Shown: in pieces, positions 34,312 to 43,798 of the stretch
Position numbering within the stretch: position 1 is the first letter of the stretch
Layout of the letters: each line of letters opens with the position of its first letter
NCBI GenBank assembly: GCA_030654695.1
Contig: JAURWY010000030.1
Location: 28,811 to 92,810, forward strand
Direction: 5' to 3'
From: Polaromonas sp.
GTDB lineage: Bacteria; Pseudomonadota; Gammaproteobacteria; Burkholderiales; Burkholderiaceae_C
Length of the DNA stretch: 64,000 nt
The notes under the pieces: generated by a model
What the model saw: only the letters and a program-made list of their open reading frames with translations
The model's database searches: none
Told to the model about the DNA's origin: nothing
Translations under genes and position numbers: made by a program

Positions 34312-35157
34312 ATGACTTCATGGATCGACACACACTGTCACCTAGACGCACCCGAGTTCAGTGCTGACGTGCTGGCCGTGCGCGAACGCGCGCGGCAGGC
34401 GGGCGTTCGCCTCTGCGTGATTCCAGCGGTGGCAGCCGCGCATTTTGAGAGCGTTCGCAGCTTGGCGCACACCTGTGGTGACGGCTATGCGTTGGGCATT
34501 CATCCGCTGTTTGTCGGGCGGGCGGCGGATGCTGATTTGGCCCAGCTGGACGCTGCGTTGCTGCGCCACCGGGATGACCCTCGCCTGCTGGCGGTCGGGG
34601 AAATTGGGCTTGATTTTTTTGTCCCAGAACTCAAACTGAGCCCGTTGCGCGAGCGCCAAGAATTTTTTTACCGTGAGCAACTCAAGCTGGCGCGCCAGTA
34701 CGGGCTGCCGGTGATCTTGCATGTGCGGCGCTCGGCTGACAGGCTGTTGAAGTATTTGCGTGAGCTGGCCCCGCCTGAGGGCTGGCGCGGCATTGCGCAC
34801 GCCTTCAATGGCAGTCAGCAGCAGGCCGAGGCCTTCATCGGTTTGGGCTTCAAGCTGGGGTTTGGCGGCGCGCTTACTTTTGACACAGCGCGGCAAATTC
34901 GCCAGCTGGCGACGAGCTTGCCGCTGGACGCGCTGGTGCTGGAAACCGACGCGCCCGACATGCCGCCGCACTGGCTTTACCAAACCGCCCAAGCGCGTGC
35001 GGACGGTGGCGCACAAGGGCGCAACGAACCCGCTGAATTGCCGCGCATTGCGCAGGTGCTGGCCGAGCTGCGCGGCATCAGCGCGTACGAATTGGCGCTG
35101 GCCAGCACGGCGAATGCGCTGGCGGCCTTGCCGCGTTTGAAGGGATTGCTGGCGTGA
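34312..35157 (+). CDS. TatD-family metal-dependent hydrolase
   Basis: A 281-residue TIM-barrel DNase-like protein. The metal ligands H8 and H10 are in IDTHCHLD, followed by VGEIGLDFF, VILHVRRS, IAHAFNGS and the Asp in LVLETDAPDMPP. TatD proteins are 3'-5' nucleases involved in DNA repair and turnover; YcfH and YjjV types remain poorly defined. The downstream glycosylase gene begins in its stop region with a GTG (4-nt overlap), linking the two to DNA maintenance. Confidence 0.92.
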   Translation: MTSWIDTHCHLDAPEFSADVLAVRERARQAGVRLCVIPAVAAAHFESVRSLAHTCGDGYALGIHPLFVGRAADADLAQLDAALLRHRDDPRLLAVGEIGLDFFVPELKLSPLRERQEFFYREQLKLARQYGLPVILHVRRSADRLLKYLRELAPPEGWRGIAHAFNGSQQQAEAFIGLGFKLGFGGALTFDTARQIRQLATSLPLDALVLETDAPDMPPHWLYQTAQARADGGAQGRNEPAELPRIAQVLAELRGISAYELALASTANALAALPRLKGLLA

Positions 35158-35687
35158 ACGCAGAGAAGAAAGGTGAGCAGAACGACATACGCCTGACAGG
35201 CTTACCGCCTTTGCTCTCAGCGGACACGCGCTTGCTGGTGTTGGGCAGTTTCCCGGGCGCTGTCTCGCTGGCGACGCAACGTTACTACGGGCATCCGCAA
35301 AATCATTTTTGGAAAATTTTGCGAGCCTTGTGGACAGACCACCCAGCCGCCGTGGCGGCTGGCGACTACGCTGCGTCAACCCGCTGGATGTTGGGTCAAG
35401 GCCTTGGCTTGTGGGATGTCTATGCCGCCTGCGAACGCGATGGCAGCCTGGACAGCGCGATCCGCCATGCGCAGGTGAACGACCTGGCCAGCTTGCGCCA
35501 GCGTTGCCCGAACCTGCAAGCCATCGCGCACAATGGTGGCGAAAGTTTCAAACACGCCAAACACAGCGCATCGCTGGGCCTGCCGGTTTACCGGCTGCCC
35601 TCGACCAGTGCTGCCAACGCCAGCTGGTCGTTCGAGCGCAAGCTCGCCGCCTGGCAGGACGTTTTCAAAATACATGGACTCATTTAA
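35154..35687 (+). CDS. DNA-deoxyinosine (hypoxanthine) glycosylase, UDG superfamily
   Basis: A 177-residue member of the uracil-DNA glycosylase superfamily. The motif LLVLGSFPGAVSLATQRYYG followed by HPQNHFWKIL is typical of the hypoxanthine-DNA glycosylase group, and LPSTSAANAS lies near the C-terminus. It should remove deaminated bases such as hypoxanthine from DNA. The start is a GTG inside the tatD stop (GTGA), and its TAA overlaps the next ATG by one base. Substrate preference is inferred from family. Confidence 0.87.
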   Translation: MNAEKKGEQNDIRLTGLPPLLSADTRLLVLGSFPGAVSLATQRYYGHPQNHFWKILRALWTDHPAAVAAGDYAASTRWMLGQGLGLWDVYAACERDGSLDSAIRHAQVNDLASLRQRCPNLQAIAHNGGESFKHAKHSASLGLPVYRLPSTSAANASWSFERKLAAWQDVFKIHGLI

Positions 35688-36487
35688 TGGCTCGCAAGAC
35701 CGTTTCCTCTAGCGACACCGCCGCTGCTTCTGATGCCTCCACAACATCCAGCCAGTTGCCGGAAGTGAACTTTTCAGACTACGGCGACATCCGTTTTTTG
35801 CACCTTGGCACTGAATGGGTGCAAGGCTCGATGTTGATCGACGCGCCGTTTGATATTCAGCTTGAATACGTCCAACGCATGATGGTCTGGTTGCTGTTTG
35901 TTGAACCGCAAGCCGTGCCGACTTTGCACAGCATGCAGCTCGGTTTGGGGTCGGGCGCGCTGACCAAGTTTTGCTACAAAAAACTGCGTACCAAAACAAC
36001 TGCAGTCGAGATCAATCCACAGGTGCTGGCCGCCTGCCGACTGTGGTTCAAACTGCCGCCCGAAGACGCTCGTTTGCAGGTGCTGCTGGCAGACGCCGGG
36101 CGTGAGATTAAAAAGGACATTCACCTGGGCACTGTCGATGCGCTGCAGGTTGATTTGTACGACCACGAGGCAGCCGCACCCGTGCTGGACAGCGCCGCTT
36201 TTTATGCAGATTGCCGACGCTTGTTGACTGACGATGGTGTGATGACGGTCAACCTGTTTGGCCGTGATGGCAGCTTCGAAAGCTCGATGGACAAGATCGC
36301 CGATGCTTTTGGTGCCGAGGCGGTGTGGGCTTTTCGGCCAACCCGCGAGGGCAACACCGTGGTCGCCGCGCAGCGCCAACCGAGCCGACCTGGGCGTGAG
36401 CTGTTGCAGCAGCGCGCCGAGTTGGTGGAATCGCGCTGGGGTTTACCCGCGCGCAAGTGGCTGCGCCTGTTCAAACCCTTGATTTGA
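35687..36487 (+). CDS. Spermidine synthase-like methyltransferase-fold protein
   Basis: A 266-residue protein from the ATG at 35687; the open frame extends much farther upstream but that part is the shadow of the glycosylase gene. It has the Rossmann fold of aminopropyltransferases: MQLGLGSGALTKFCY (motif I), TTAVEINPQVLAAC and VDALQVDLYDHEAA. The N-terminal beta-hairpin domain of true SpeE is short or absent, so polyamine synthesis is not certain. It overlaps the glycosylase stop by one nucleotide. Confidence 0.82.
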   Translation: MARKTVSSSDTAAASDASTTSSQLPEVNFSDYGDIRFLHLGTEWVQGSMLIDAPFDIQLEYVQRMMVWLLFVEPQAVPTLHSMQLGLGSGALTKFCYKKLRTKTTAVEINPQVLAACRLWFKLPPEDARLQVLLADAGREIKKDIHLGTVDALQVDLYDHEAAAPVLDSAAFYADCRRLLTDDGVMTVNLFGRDGSFESSMDKIADAFGAEAVWAFRPTREGNTVVAAQRQPSRPGRELLQQRAELVESRWGLPARKWLRLFKPLI

Positions 36488-36598
36488 TTGGTTTTTGTCG
36501 GTGTGATGAAGTCTTTGGATGTAGGTGAAAGCCACATCGAAACGCAGCATTATTGAATGCACAATCCACCGATTCAATCAATCTCAAGGAGACAATCC

Positions 36599-37087
36599 GT
36601 GAATATCAAAAGTCAAAAAGACTTTTTTGCCGGGCTCATGTTCATGGCTGTCGGTGTGGCGTTCGCATGGGGTGCTACCAGTTACTCAGTTGGTACGGGT
36701 GCGCGCATGGGTCCTGGCTATTTCCCCATGCTGCTGGGGGTGATGTTGGCATTGCTGGGTACCGCGATCACCTTCAACGCCTTGGTTGTTGAGCGTGTGG
36801 GTGGCGACAAGATCGGTAAGTGGGCTTTCAAGCCATTGTTCTTCGTCATCGCTGCCAATCTGATTTTCGGTGTTTGCTTGGGTGGCTTGCCTTCCCTTGG
36901 TGTTCCGGCTGTCGGCATGATGGTCGGCATTTACGTGCTGACTTTCGTAGCCAGCATGGCTGAAACAGGCATGAAGGTCAAACCTACGTTCATCCTGGCC
37001 ACTGCCTTGGCCGTGATCAGTTACGTGGCCTTCGTGAAGGTTCTCAAGTTGCAGTTCCCGGTGTGGCCTGCTTTCATCACCGGCTAA
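36599..37087 (+). CDS. tctB: Tripartite tricarboxylate transporter small membrane subunit TctB
   Basis: A 162-residue protein with four hydrophobic segments, starting at a GTG (36599) that follows AAGGAG at 7-nt spacing. The upstream ATG at 36557 would add a polar tail without a ribosome site. The segment ARMGPGYFPMLLGVMLALLG is characteristic of TctB. It works with TctA as a secondary transporter for citrate-like acids and a periplasmic binding protein. It lies 12 bp before tctA. Confidence 0.92.
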   Translation: MNIKSQKDFFAGLMFMAVGVAFAWGATSYSVGTGARMGPGYFPMLLGVMLALLGTAITFNALVVERVGGDKIGKWAFKPLFFVIAANLIFGVCLGGLPSLGVPAVGMMVGIYVLTFVASMAETGMKVKPTFILATALAVISYVAFVKVLKLQFPVWPAFITG

Positions 37088-37099
37088 GGAGCTAAAAAA

Positions 37100-38611
37100 A
37101 TGGATCTGATTGCGAATCTGTCGCTGGGTTTTAGTGTGGCGTTCACGCCCATCAACCTGCTTTACTGTTTGGTCGGCTGTGTTTTGGGGACGCTGATTGG
37201 CGTGCTCCCAGGCATTGGCCCTGTCGCCACGATTGCCATGTTGTTGCCAGCGACTTACGCGCTGCCACCGGTGTCGGCCCTCATCATGCTGGCCGGTATT
37301 TATTACGGCGCTCAGTACGGTGGTTCTACCACCGCTATTTTGGTCAACTTGCCAGGTGAATCCTCTTCGGTGGTCACCTGTATTGACGGTTACCAAATGG
37401 CCCGAAAAGGTCGAGCGGGGCCGGCCTTGGCGGCCGCTGGCATGGGTTCCTTCTTTGCGGGTTGCGTCGGCACGCTGATTCTGGCTGCCTTCGCACCGCC
37501 CTTGACTGAACTGGCTTTCAAATTCGGCCCAGCCGAATATTTCGCACTGATGGTGCTGGGTCTGATCGGTGCTGTGGTGCTGGCTTCCGGCTCACTGCTC
37601 AAGGCCATCGCCATGATCGTGTTGGGCCTGCTCATGGGTTTGGTCGGTACCGACGTGAACTCCGGCGTCGCCCGTTTCAGCTTCGACATTCCTGAACTCA
37701 CTGACGGCATCGGCTTCGTGGTGATCGCCATGGGCGTTTTTGGTTACGGCGAGATCATCAGCAACTTGGCCCAGCCAGAAGACGAACGCGAAGTGTTCAC
37801 GGCCAAGGTCACGGGTTTGTTCCCTACCAAGGAAGACTTCAAGAACATGGCCCCGGCCATGTTGCGCGGTACCTTCTTGGGTTCAGCACTGGGTATCTTG
37901 CCGGGTGGTGGTGCACTGCTGGCAGCTTTTGCGGCTTATGCGCTGGAGAAGAAAATCAAGATGAAGCCGGGTGAAGTGCCATTCGGTCAAGGCAACATCC
38001 GCGGTGTGGCTGGCCCTGAGTCTGCCAACAACGCTGGCGCACAAACCTCCTTCATTCCGTTGCTGACGCTGGGCATTCCGCCGAACGCCGTGATGGCCTT
38101 GATGGTCGGTGCGATGACGATTCACAACATCCAGCCTGGCCCACAGGTGATGACCAGCAACCCAGAGCTGTTCTGGGGTTTGATTGCGTCGATGTGGATT
38201 GGCAATTTGATGCTGATCATCTTGAACCTGCCGCTGATTGGCATGTGGATCAAGCTGCTGACCGTGCCTTATCGTTACCTGTTCCCGTCCATCGTGCTGT
38301 TCTGCGCGATCGGCGTGTACTCCACCAACAACAACACGTTTGACGTGTGGACCGTCGGTATCTTCGGTGTGATTGGTTATCTCTTCGTCAAGCTGGGTGC
38401 TGAACCTGCACCTTTGTTGCTCGGTTTTATTCTTGGCCCCATGATGGAAGAAAACTTGCGTCGTGCGCTGCTGTTGTCACGCGGTGACTGGAGCGTGTTT
38501 GTGACGCGACCGCTGTCGGCTGGTTTGCTGGCTGCGGGTCTGCTGCTGTTGGCCATCGTGCTGCTGCCATCGATCAAGAACAAGCGCGAAGAGGCTTTCG
38601 TCGAAGAGTGA
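37100..38611 (+). CDS. tctA: Tripartite tricarboxylate transporter large membrane subunit TctA
   Basis: A 503-residue polytopic protein preceded by AAGGAG. Family motifs are LPGIGPVATIAMLLPATYALPP near the N-terminus, YYGAQYGGSTTAILVNLPGE, a duplicate ILPGGGALLAAFAAYALEKK and ESANNAGAQTSFIPLLTLGIPPNAVMALM. It forms the main permease channel for tricarboxylates with TctB. The usual third gene, tctC, is absent beside it; a Bug protein lies about 10 kb away. A strong terminator follows. Confidence 0.95.
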   Translation: MDLIANLSLGFSVAFTPINLLYCLVGCVLGTLIGVLPGIGPVATIAMLLPATYALPPVSALIMLAGIYYGAQYGGSTTAILVNLPGESSSVVTCIDGYQMARKGRAGPALAAAGMGSFFAGCVGTLILAAFAPPLTELAFKFGPAEYFALMVLGLIGAVVLASGSLLKAIAMIVLGLLMGLVGTDVNSGVARFSFDIPELTDGIGFVVIAMGVFGYGEIISNLAQPEDEREVFTAKVTGLFPTKEDFKNMAPAMLRGTFLGSALGILPGGGALLAAFAAYALEKKIKMKPGEVPFGQGNIRGVAGPESANNAGAQTSFIPLLTLGIPPNAVMALMVGAMTIHNIQPGPQVMTSNPELFWGLIASMWIGNLMLIILNLPLIGMWIKLLTVPYRYLFPSIVLFCAIGVYSTNNNTFDVWTVGIFGVIGYLFVKLGAEPAPLLLGFILGPMMEENLRRALLLSRGDWSVFVTRPLSAGLLAAGLLLLAIVLLPSIKNKREEAFVEE

Positions 38612-38629
38612 CGAGCCCTGCTTGAATCT

Positions 38630-38660
38630 AAAAACGGCGTCTTCGGGCGCCGTTTTTTTT
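38630..38660 (+). terminator. Rho-independent terminator of tctBA
   Basis: ACGGCGTC and GGCGCCGT form a stem capped by TTCG, followed by eight T residues, 18 bp after the tctA stop. Confidence 0.92.
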
Positions 38661-38844
38661 GATCGCGAGCTGTCTATTTTTCAGTCCTTGACGGCCCGTT
38701 TCTTGGCCAGGTCAGGGCTGCTTTGGAAATCGCTGCACAATCAAAGGATGAAATTTTATGGATGCTCCCTTGCGGGGCTGGCCTGCTTTTTGTAGCGCTA
38801 CCGGGTTTCAAGCCTCCCTCTTTTTTGAAACAGCAAACTAAGCC

Positions 38845-40455
38845 ATGAATTTCAACTTCGACAATCCCTACACCTCCACGCGGATTCCTTTGTTCGCCCG
38901 CAATGTCGTGTCGACCTCTCATCCGCTGGCGGCACAAGCGGGTCTGCGCATGATGCTGAAGGGCGGCAACGCGGTGGACGCGGCAATTGCCGCCGCCGCC
39001 GCCATGACCATCGTCGAGCCGGTCAGTAACGGTTTGGGCAGTGATTCTTTTTGCATTTTGTGGGACGGCAAAGATTTGCACGGCCTGAACGCTTCTGGCC
39101 GCGCGCCCGAAGCCTGGACGCCCGATTATTTCAAGCGCAAGTACGGCAACGGCAGCCACACACCGCCCAAGCGCGGCATGGATTCGGTGACCGTGCCCGG
39201 CGCCGTGTCCAGTTGGGTCAGCATGAGTGAGCGCTTCGGCAAGCTGCCGTTTGCCGATTTGATGGAGCCAGCCATCGAGATCGCCGAGCGGGGTTACCTG
39301 CTGCCGCCTGTGGTGCAGCAAAAGTGGGCCGCTGCCACCAGTGAGTTGCAAGGCATGCCGGGTTTTGCGCAGTCGTTTTTGCCTTGGGGCCGGGCGCCGC
39401 AGGTCGGTGAGTTGTTCCAGTTCAAGGCTGCGGCCAAGGCCTTGCGGGCCATTGGCGCCAGCAAGGGGCAGGCTTATTACGGCGGTGAAATCGCCCATGC
39501 GTTGGAAAAGTTCTCGAAGCAAAACGGCGGCAGCTTGACGGTGAAAGATTTCGCCAACTACAAGCCAGAGTGGGTCAAGCCGATTGGCAAGGATTACCGG
39601 GGCTACACGCTGCATGAGATTCCACCCAACGGCCAAGGCATTGCCGCGCTGATAGCACTCGGTATTTTGGATAAATTTGACGTTGCCAGCCTGCCGGTCG
39701 ACGGTGTGGATTCGCAGCATTTGCAAATCGAAGCGATGAAGCTGGCCTTTGCCGACGTTTACAAATACGTCGCCGAGCCGTCGGCTATGGACGTCACCGT
39801 TGAGCAGATGCTGGACGATGCTTACTTGGCCAGTCGCGCCAAGCTGATCGACATGAAAAAGGCACAAAACTTTGGCGTCGGCAACCCGGTCAAGGGCGGC
39901 ACCATTTACCTCACGGCGGCTGACGAAGGCGGCATGATGGTGAGCTTTATTCAGAGCAATTACATGGGCTTTGGGTCGGGTTGTGTCGAGCCTGAGTTTG
40001 GCGTCAGTTTGCAAAACCGCGGCCATGGCTTCAGCTTGGATGCGGGCATCAACCAAGTCGCGCCCGGCAAGCGGCCATTTCACACCATCATTCCGGCCTT
40101 CCTGACCAAAGACGGTCAGCCGGTCATGAGCTACGGCGTGATGGGCGCGAACATGCAGCCGCAAGGCCACATGCAAACCCTGGTGCGCATGCTTGACTAC
40201 GGACAAAACCCGCAAGCCGCTTGCGATGCACCACGCTGGCGCTACAACGCCGGCTTGGAAATCAACGTTGAATCGGCCATGCATGCGGACACTGTGCAGG
40301 CGCTGTCCGAGCGCGGACACCGCACTGAAGTCATCAACGATTCATACCAAGACTTTGGCGCGGGTCAGTTCATTTGGCGCGCCGGTGACCCGAAAGTAGA
40401 AGGCTATGTGGTCGCCAGCGATCCACGGCGCGACGGTCAAGCGGTTGGGTTTTAA
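38845..40455 (+). CDS. Gamma-glutamyltransferase family protein
   Basis: A 536-residue Ntn-hydrolase precursor. The N-terminal part has GGNAVDAAIAAAAAMTIVEPVSNGLGSD. The autoprocessing site is GGTIYLTAADEGG with the nucleophilic Thr at residue 353, followed by FIQSNYMGFGSG. No signal peptide is visible, unlike periplasmic E. coli GGT, so a cytosolic role is likely. The second position after the nucleophile is Ile where most have Thr. Family members transfer or hydrolyse gamma-glutamyl groups, or act as acylases. The 3' end directly abuts the EamA gene. Confidence 0.9.
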   Translation: MNFNFDNPYTSTRIPLFARNVVSTSHPLAAQAGLRMMLKGGNAVDAAIAAAAAMTIVEPVSNGLGSDSFCILWDGKDLHGLNASGRAPEAWTPDYFKRKYGNGSHTPPKRGMDSVTVPGAVSSWVSMSERFGKLPFADLMEPAIEIAERGYLLPPVVQQKWAAATSELQGMPGFAQSFLPWGRAPQVGELFQFKAAAKALRAIGASKGQAYYGGEIAHALEKFSKQNGGSLTVKDFANYKPEWVKPIGKDYRGYTLHEIPPNGQGIAALIALGILDKFDVASLPVDGVDSQHLQIEAMKLAFADVYKYVAEPSAMDVTVEQMLDDAYLASRAKLIDMKKAQNFGVGNPVKGGTIYLTAADEGGMMVSFIQSNYMGFGSGCVEPEFGVSLQNRGHGFSLDAGINQVAPGKRPFHTIIPAFLTKDGQPVMSYGVMGANMQPQGHMQTLVRMLDYGQNPQAACDAPRWRYNAGLEINVESAMHADTVQALSERGHRTEVINDSYQDFGAGQFIWRAGDPKVEGYVVASDPRRDGQAVGF

Positions 40456-41352
40456 TTGACTGATAAACGAGTGTCGGTTGGTTTGGCGCTGGCGATGGTC
40501 GGGGCGATTGCCTTCAGCGGCAAGGCGATCATCGTCAAACTGGCCTACCGGCATGGGGTCGATCCGGTCACGCTCATCATGCTGCGGATGCTGTTTGCAC
40601 TGCCGATTTTTCTCATCATGGCGTGGTGGGCGAGCCGCGGCAAACCGCCCTTGACGCGCAAAGACTGGTTAGGCGTTTTGGGGCTGGGCTTCACCGGGTA
40701 TTACTTGTCAAGTTTCCTCGATTTTGCCGGACTGCAATACATCAGTGCATCGCTGGAACGTTTGATTCTGTACCTCAATCCGACCTTGGTACTTTTGCTC
40801 AGTTTGCTGTTTTATCGCAAGCGGGTCACCTTGCGACAGCTGTTGGGCATGGCCATCAGTTATGGCGGTGTGGTGTTGGTCTTTGGCAGCGAAATCACAA
40901 CCCAGGGGAGCCATGCAGCCTGGGGCGCCTTGTTGGTCTTTTTGAGCGCCATCACCTATGCGATGTACCTGGTTTACAGCGGCGAGATTGTGCGTCGCTT
41001 GGGTTCGCTTCGACTGGTCGGACTGGCGAGCACGGTGGCCTGCCTGTGCTGCATCTTGCAGTTTGTCGTGCTGCGGCCTTTGACGTTGGAAAACGTCGCT
41101 CCCGAGGTCATGTGGTTGTCGCTGATCAATGCCACGGTGTGTACCGTCGCACCGGTGCTGATGGTCATGATGGCGGTCGAGCGCATTGGCGCGAGCATGA
41201 CAGCGCAGACCGGCATGGTCGGCCCGATCTCGACTATCCTGATGGGTGTGCTGATTTTGGGCGAGCCCTTCACCGTCTGGGTGGCTGCCGGGACAGTGCT
41301 GGTGCTGGTCGGCATTTATGTTTTCACGCAGAGTCAGCGACCCGGCACCTGA
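40456..41352 (+). CDS. DMT-superfamily (EamA) transporter, second copy
   Basis: A 298-residue ten-helix membrane protein with two EamA repeats (GAIAFSGKAIIVKLAYR and the second starting GALLVFLSAITYAMYLVYSG). The frame starts at a TTG right after the ggt stop; a GTG six codons later is an alternative, and neither has a strong ribosome site. Co-transcription with the gamma-glutamyltransferase suggests export of a related amino acid or peptide, but this is inference. It is only distantly similar to the EamA protein at 27.7 kb. Confidence 0.87.
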   Translation: MTDKRVSVGLALAMVGAIAFSGKAIIVKLAYRHGVDPVTLIMLRMLFALPIFLIMAWWASRGKPPLTRKDWLGVLGLGFTGYYLSSFLDFAGLQYISASLERLILYLNPTLVLLLSLLFYRKRVTLRQLLGMAISYGGVVLVFGSEITTQGSHAAWGALLVFLSAITYAMYLVYSGEIVRRLGSLRLVGLASTVACLCCILQFVVLRPLTLENVAPEVMWLSLINATVCTVAPVLMVMMAVERIGASMTAQTGMVGPISTILMGVLILGEPFTVWVAAGTVLVLVGIYVFTQSQRPGT

Positions 41353-41446
41353 GTCACGGATCGAGAATCTCTGAATTACCATTCACGCATCAACGTTGAC
41401 ATCGCCTCGACGGTCAACATTCACAACAACGACAAAAGGAAGCAGC

Positions 41447-42241
41447 ATGGATTTAGGAATCAGCGGTAAATGGGCACTGGTCTGCGGTGCCAGCAAGGGC
41501 TTGGGTTTTGGCTGTGCAGAGGCACTGGTCCGCGAAGGCGTGCATGTCTTGATCGTCGCCCGCGGTGCCGAAGCGCTGCAAGCGGCGTCAGCCACCTTGT
41601 TGGCTGACAAAGGTCGTCCAGCAGGCACCGAGGTGCTTCAGGTGGCGGCTGACATCACCACGCCAGAAGGCCGTGCGGCAGTGTTTGCGGTCCGCAAAGA
41701 CTTTGACATCGTCATCACCAACGCTGGCGGCCCACCACCGGGCGATTTCCGCGACTGGGAGCGCGACACCTGGATCAAGGCGCTTGACGCCAACATGCTG
41801 ACGCCGATTGAGCTGATCAAAGCCACGGTGGACGGTATGGCCGAACGTGGCTTTGGCCGCATCATCAACATCACCTCGGGCGCGGTCAAAGCACCGATCG
41901 ATATTCTGGGTTTGAGCAACGGCGCACGCAGTGGTTTGACGGGTTTCGTGGCGGGCGTGGCGCGCAGCAAAATCGCCGGTCAGGGCGTCACCATCAACTC
42001 CTTGCTGCCCGGCGCTTTTGACACCGATCGCTTGAAAGTGACCATGGCCGGTGCGGCGCAAAAGACCGGCCAGACGGTTGAGGCCTTGGCCGACACACGG
42101 CGTAAAACCATTCCGGCGAAACGCTTCGGCACGCCGCAAGAATTTGGTGCCATCTGCGCATTTTTGTGCAGCCAGCACGCGTCATACATCACCGGCCAAA
42201 ATGTGTTGGCCGATGGTGGTTCTTACCCCGGCACTTTTTAA
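41447..42241 (+). CDS. Short-chain dehydrogenase/reductase
   Basis: A 264-residue SDR from the ATG at 41447, preceded by AAAGGAAG. The cofactor motif is CGASKGLGFGCAEAL (TGxxxGxG variant with Cys-Gly). NAGG is in IVITNAGGPP, and the active-site stretch has ITSGAVKAPIDILGLSNGARSG. In this subfamily the usual Tyr-x3-Lys is replaced here by Ser-Asn-Gly-Ala-Arg around residue 158. That change may mean an altered mechanism. Substrate is unknown. It lies 35 bp before the quinone oxidoreductase and probably shares its transcript. Confidence 0.88.
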   Translation: MDLGISGKWALVCGASKGLGFGCAEALVREGVHVLIVARGAEALQAASATLLADKGRPAGTEVLQVAADITTPEGRAAVFAVRKDFDIVITNAGGPPPGDFRDWERDTWIKALDANMLTPIELIKATVDGMAERGFGRIINITSGAVKAPIDILGLSNGARSGLTGFVAGVARSKIAGQGVTINSLLPGAFDTDRLKVTMAGAAQKTGQTVEALADTRRKTIPAKRFGTPQEFGAICAFLCSQHASYITGQNVLADGGSYPGTF

Positions 42242-42276
42242 ACGTTCGCTGACAAATCAACAACAAAGGAAGAGAC

Positions 42277-43272
42277 ATGACTGCACACACCTCCAAGGCC
42301 GTTCGCATTGACGCACACGGCGGCCCCGAACAACTCAAGCTGGTCGATGTCACCGTGGGCGAGCCCGGCCCGGGCGAAATCCGTATTCGCCACAAAGCCG
42401 TGGGCCTGAACTACATCGATATTTACCAGCGCGCCGGCTTGTATGCGCTGCCAATGCCCTTGCATCTCGGCATGGAAGCCTCGGGTGTGGTCGAGGCTGT
42501 CGGTGCGGGTGTGACGCATTTGCAAGTCGGTGACCGCGCGGCTTATGCCAGCCAGCCACCGGGCAGCTACTGCGAATTGCGCGTCATGCCGGCCAAGTGT
42601 GTCTGCAAATTGCCCGACGCGATTTCGTTTGAAACCGGCGCCGCCATGATGCTCAAGGGCCTGACCGTTCAGTATCTGCTGAGCAAGACTCAGCCACAAG
42701 GCGGCCTCAAGGCGGGTGACTTTGTGCTGTTCCATGCTGCCGCCGGTGGTGTTGGTTTGATCGCCTGCCAATGGGCCCGTGCAATGGGCTTGCAACTGAT
42801 TGGCACGGCTGGCTCAGACGCCAAATGTGCGCTGGCCAAAGAAAGTGGCGCTGCCTTCACCATCAATTACGCCAAGGAAGATTTCGTCGCTCGCGTCAAA
42901 GAAATCACCGGTGGTGCAGGCGTCAAGGTGGTCTACGACTCGGTCGGCAAAGATACTTTTTTGAAGTCACTCGATTGCCTGCGGCCGTTTGGTTTGATCG
43001 CCAATTTCGGCAATGCCTCTGGCAAAGTCGAGCCGCTAGACCTCGGTTTGTTGGCCGGCAAGGGTTCGCTGTATGCGACGCGGCCTACCGTCTTCACGCA
43101 CTTGGCCACCCGGGAAAGCACGCAAGCCATGGCCGATGAGCTGTTTGAGATGGTCGCCAGCGGCAAGGTCAAAATCGCCATTGACCAGCGATTTCCATTA
43201 GCCGATGTGGCCGAAGCGCATCGTTCGCTGGAAGCCCGCAAAACCACGGGCTGCACGATCCTGACGCTGTAG
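42277..43272 (+). CDS. Zinc-independent quinone oxidoreductase (MDR family)
   Basis: A 331-residue medium-chain reductase starting after AAGGAAGAGA. The GroES-like domain has GLNYIDIYQRAGLYALPMP and the Rossmann part has HAAAGGVGLIACQWARAMG. The structural-zinc Cys cluster is absent, as in QOR1. It reduces quinones by NADPH, one electron at a time, in the cytosol. Together with the preceding SDR it may form a two-gene redox unit, but the substrate is not known. Confidence 0.92.
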   Translation: MTAHTSKAVRIDAHGGPEQLKLVDVTVGEPGPGEIRIRHKAVGLNYIDIYQRAGLYALPMPLHLGMEASGVVEAVGAGVTHLQVGDRAAYASQPPGSYCELRVMPAKCVCKLPDAISFETGAAMMLKGLTVQYLLSKTQPQGGLKAGDFVLFHAAAGGVGLIACQWARAMGLQLIGTAGSDAKCALAKESGAAFTINYAKEDFVARVKEITGGAGVKVVYDSVGKDTFLKSLDCLRPFGLIANFGNASGKVEPLDLGLLAGKGSLYATRPTVFTHLATRESTQAMADELFEMVASGKVKIAIDQRFPLADVAEAHRSLEARKTTGCTILTL

Positions 43273-43294
43273 GCTCAGGCTATAGCTGGAGTGA

Positions 43295-43798
43295 TCAGCG
43301 GCTGCGGCGCACCCGCAGCAGTTCGTCCAAGATCAGACAGACGGCGCCAATCGAGATGGCGCTGTCTGCGATATTAAAGGCCGGAAAATGCCAGCCGGCG
43401 TAATGCACGTCGACAAAGTCAATCACGTAGCCGTGCAGCAAGCGGTCGATCACGTTGCCGATCGCGCCGCCCAAAATGCAGGCCATGGCGAAAGAAAACA
43501 GTTTTTGACCCGGATGTGAGCGCAGCATGTGCACGATGAAGAGTGCCGCCCCCACGCCCACCGCGGTGAAAAACCAGCGCTGCCAGCCTGAGGCCGATGC
43601 CAAGAACGAGAAGGCAGCGCCGCTGTTGTGCACTCGAACGATGTTGAAAAAGCTCGTCACGTAGGTCGCGTCACCGAGCTGGTAATAGCCCAGGATCAGC
43701 ACCTTGGTGAACTGGTCGGCGATGATCAGCATCAGCGCCAGCCCAAGCCAGGGCCAGACTGAGTTGCTTGATTTCTGAAAACCAAGCTTAGCCATCAT
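43295..43798 (-). CDS. lspA: Lipoprotein signal peptidase (signal peptidase II)
   Basis: A 167-residue inner-membrane aspartyl protease with four hydrophobic segments. The catalytic Asp residues lie in [19 protein letters not shown] and [12 protein letters not shown]. It removes signal peptides from prolipoproteins such as those predicted at 7956 and 18646. The start overlaps the ileS stop by 4 nt, which is the usual ribF-ileS-lspA order. Confidence 0.96.
   Translation of the reverse strand: MMAKLGFQKSSNSVWPWLGLALMLIIADQFTKVLILGYYQLGDATYVTSFFNIVRVHNSGAAFSFLASASGWQRWFFTAVGVGAALFIVHMLRSHPGQKLFSFAMACILGGAIGNVIDRLLHGYVIDFVDVHYAGWHFPAFNIADSAISIGAVCLILDELLRVRRSR

Noticed and set aside
38674..40320. 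548-codon open frame antisense to the gamma-glutamyltransferase gene
   Set aside because: The plus strand encodes a complete recognisable enzyme; the antisense translation is rich in His, Gln and Arg with no domain. It is a product of GC-biased third positions. The same holds for long antisense frames at 30078-31208, 34342-35379, 48567-49568, 54575-55570 and 62759-63787.
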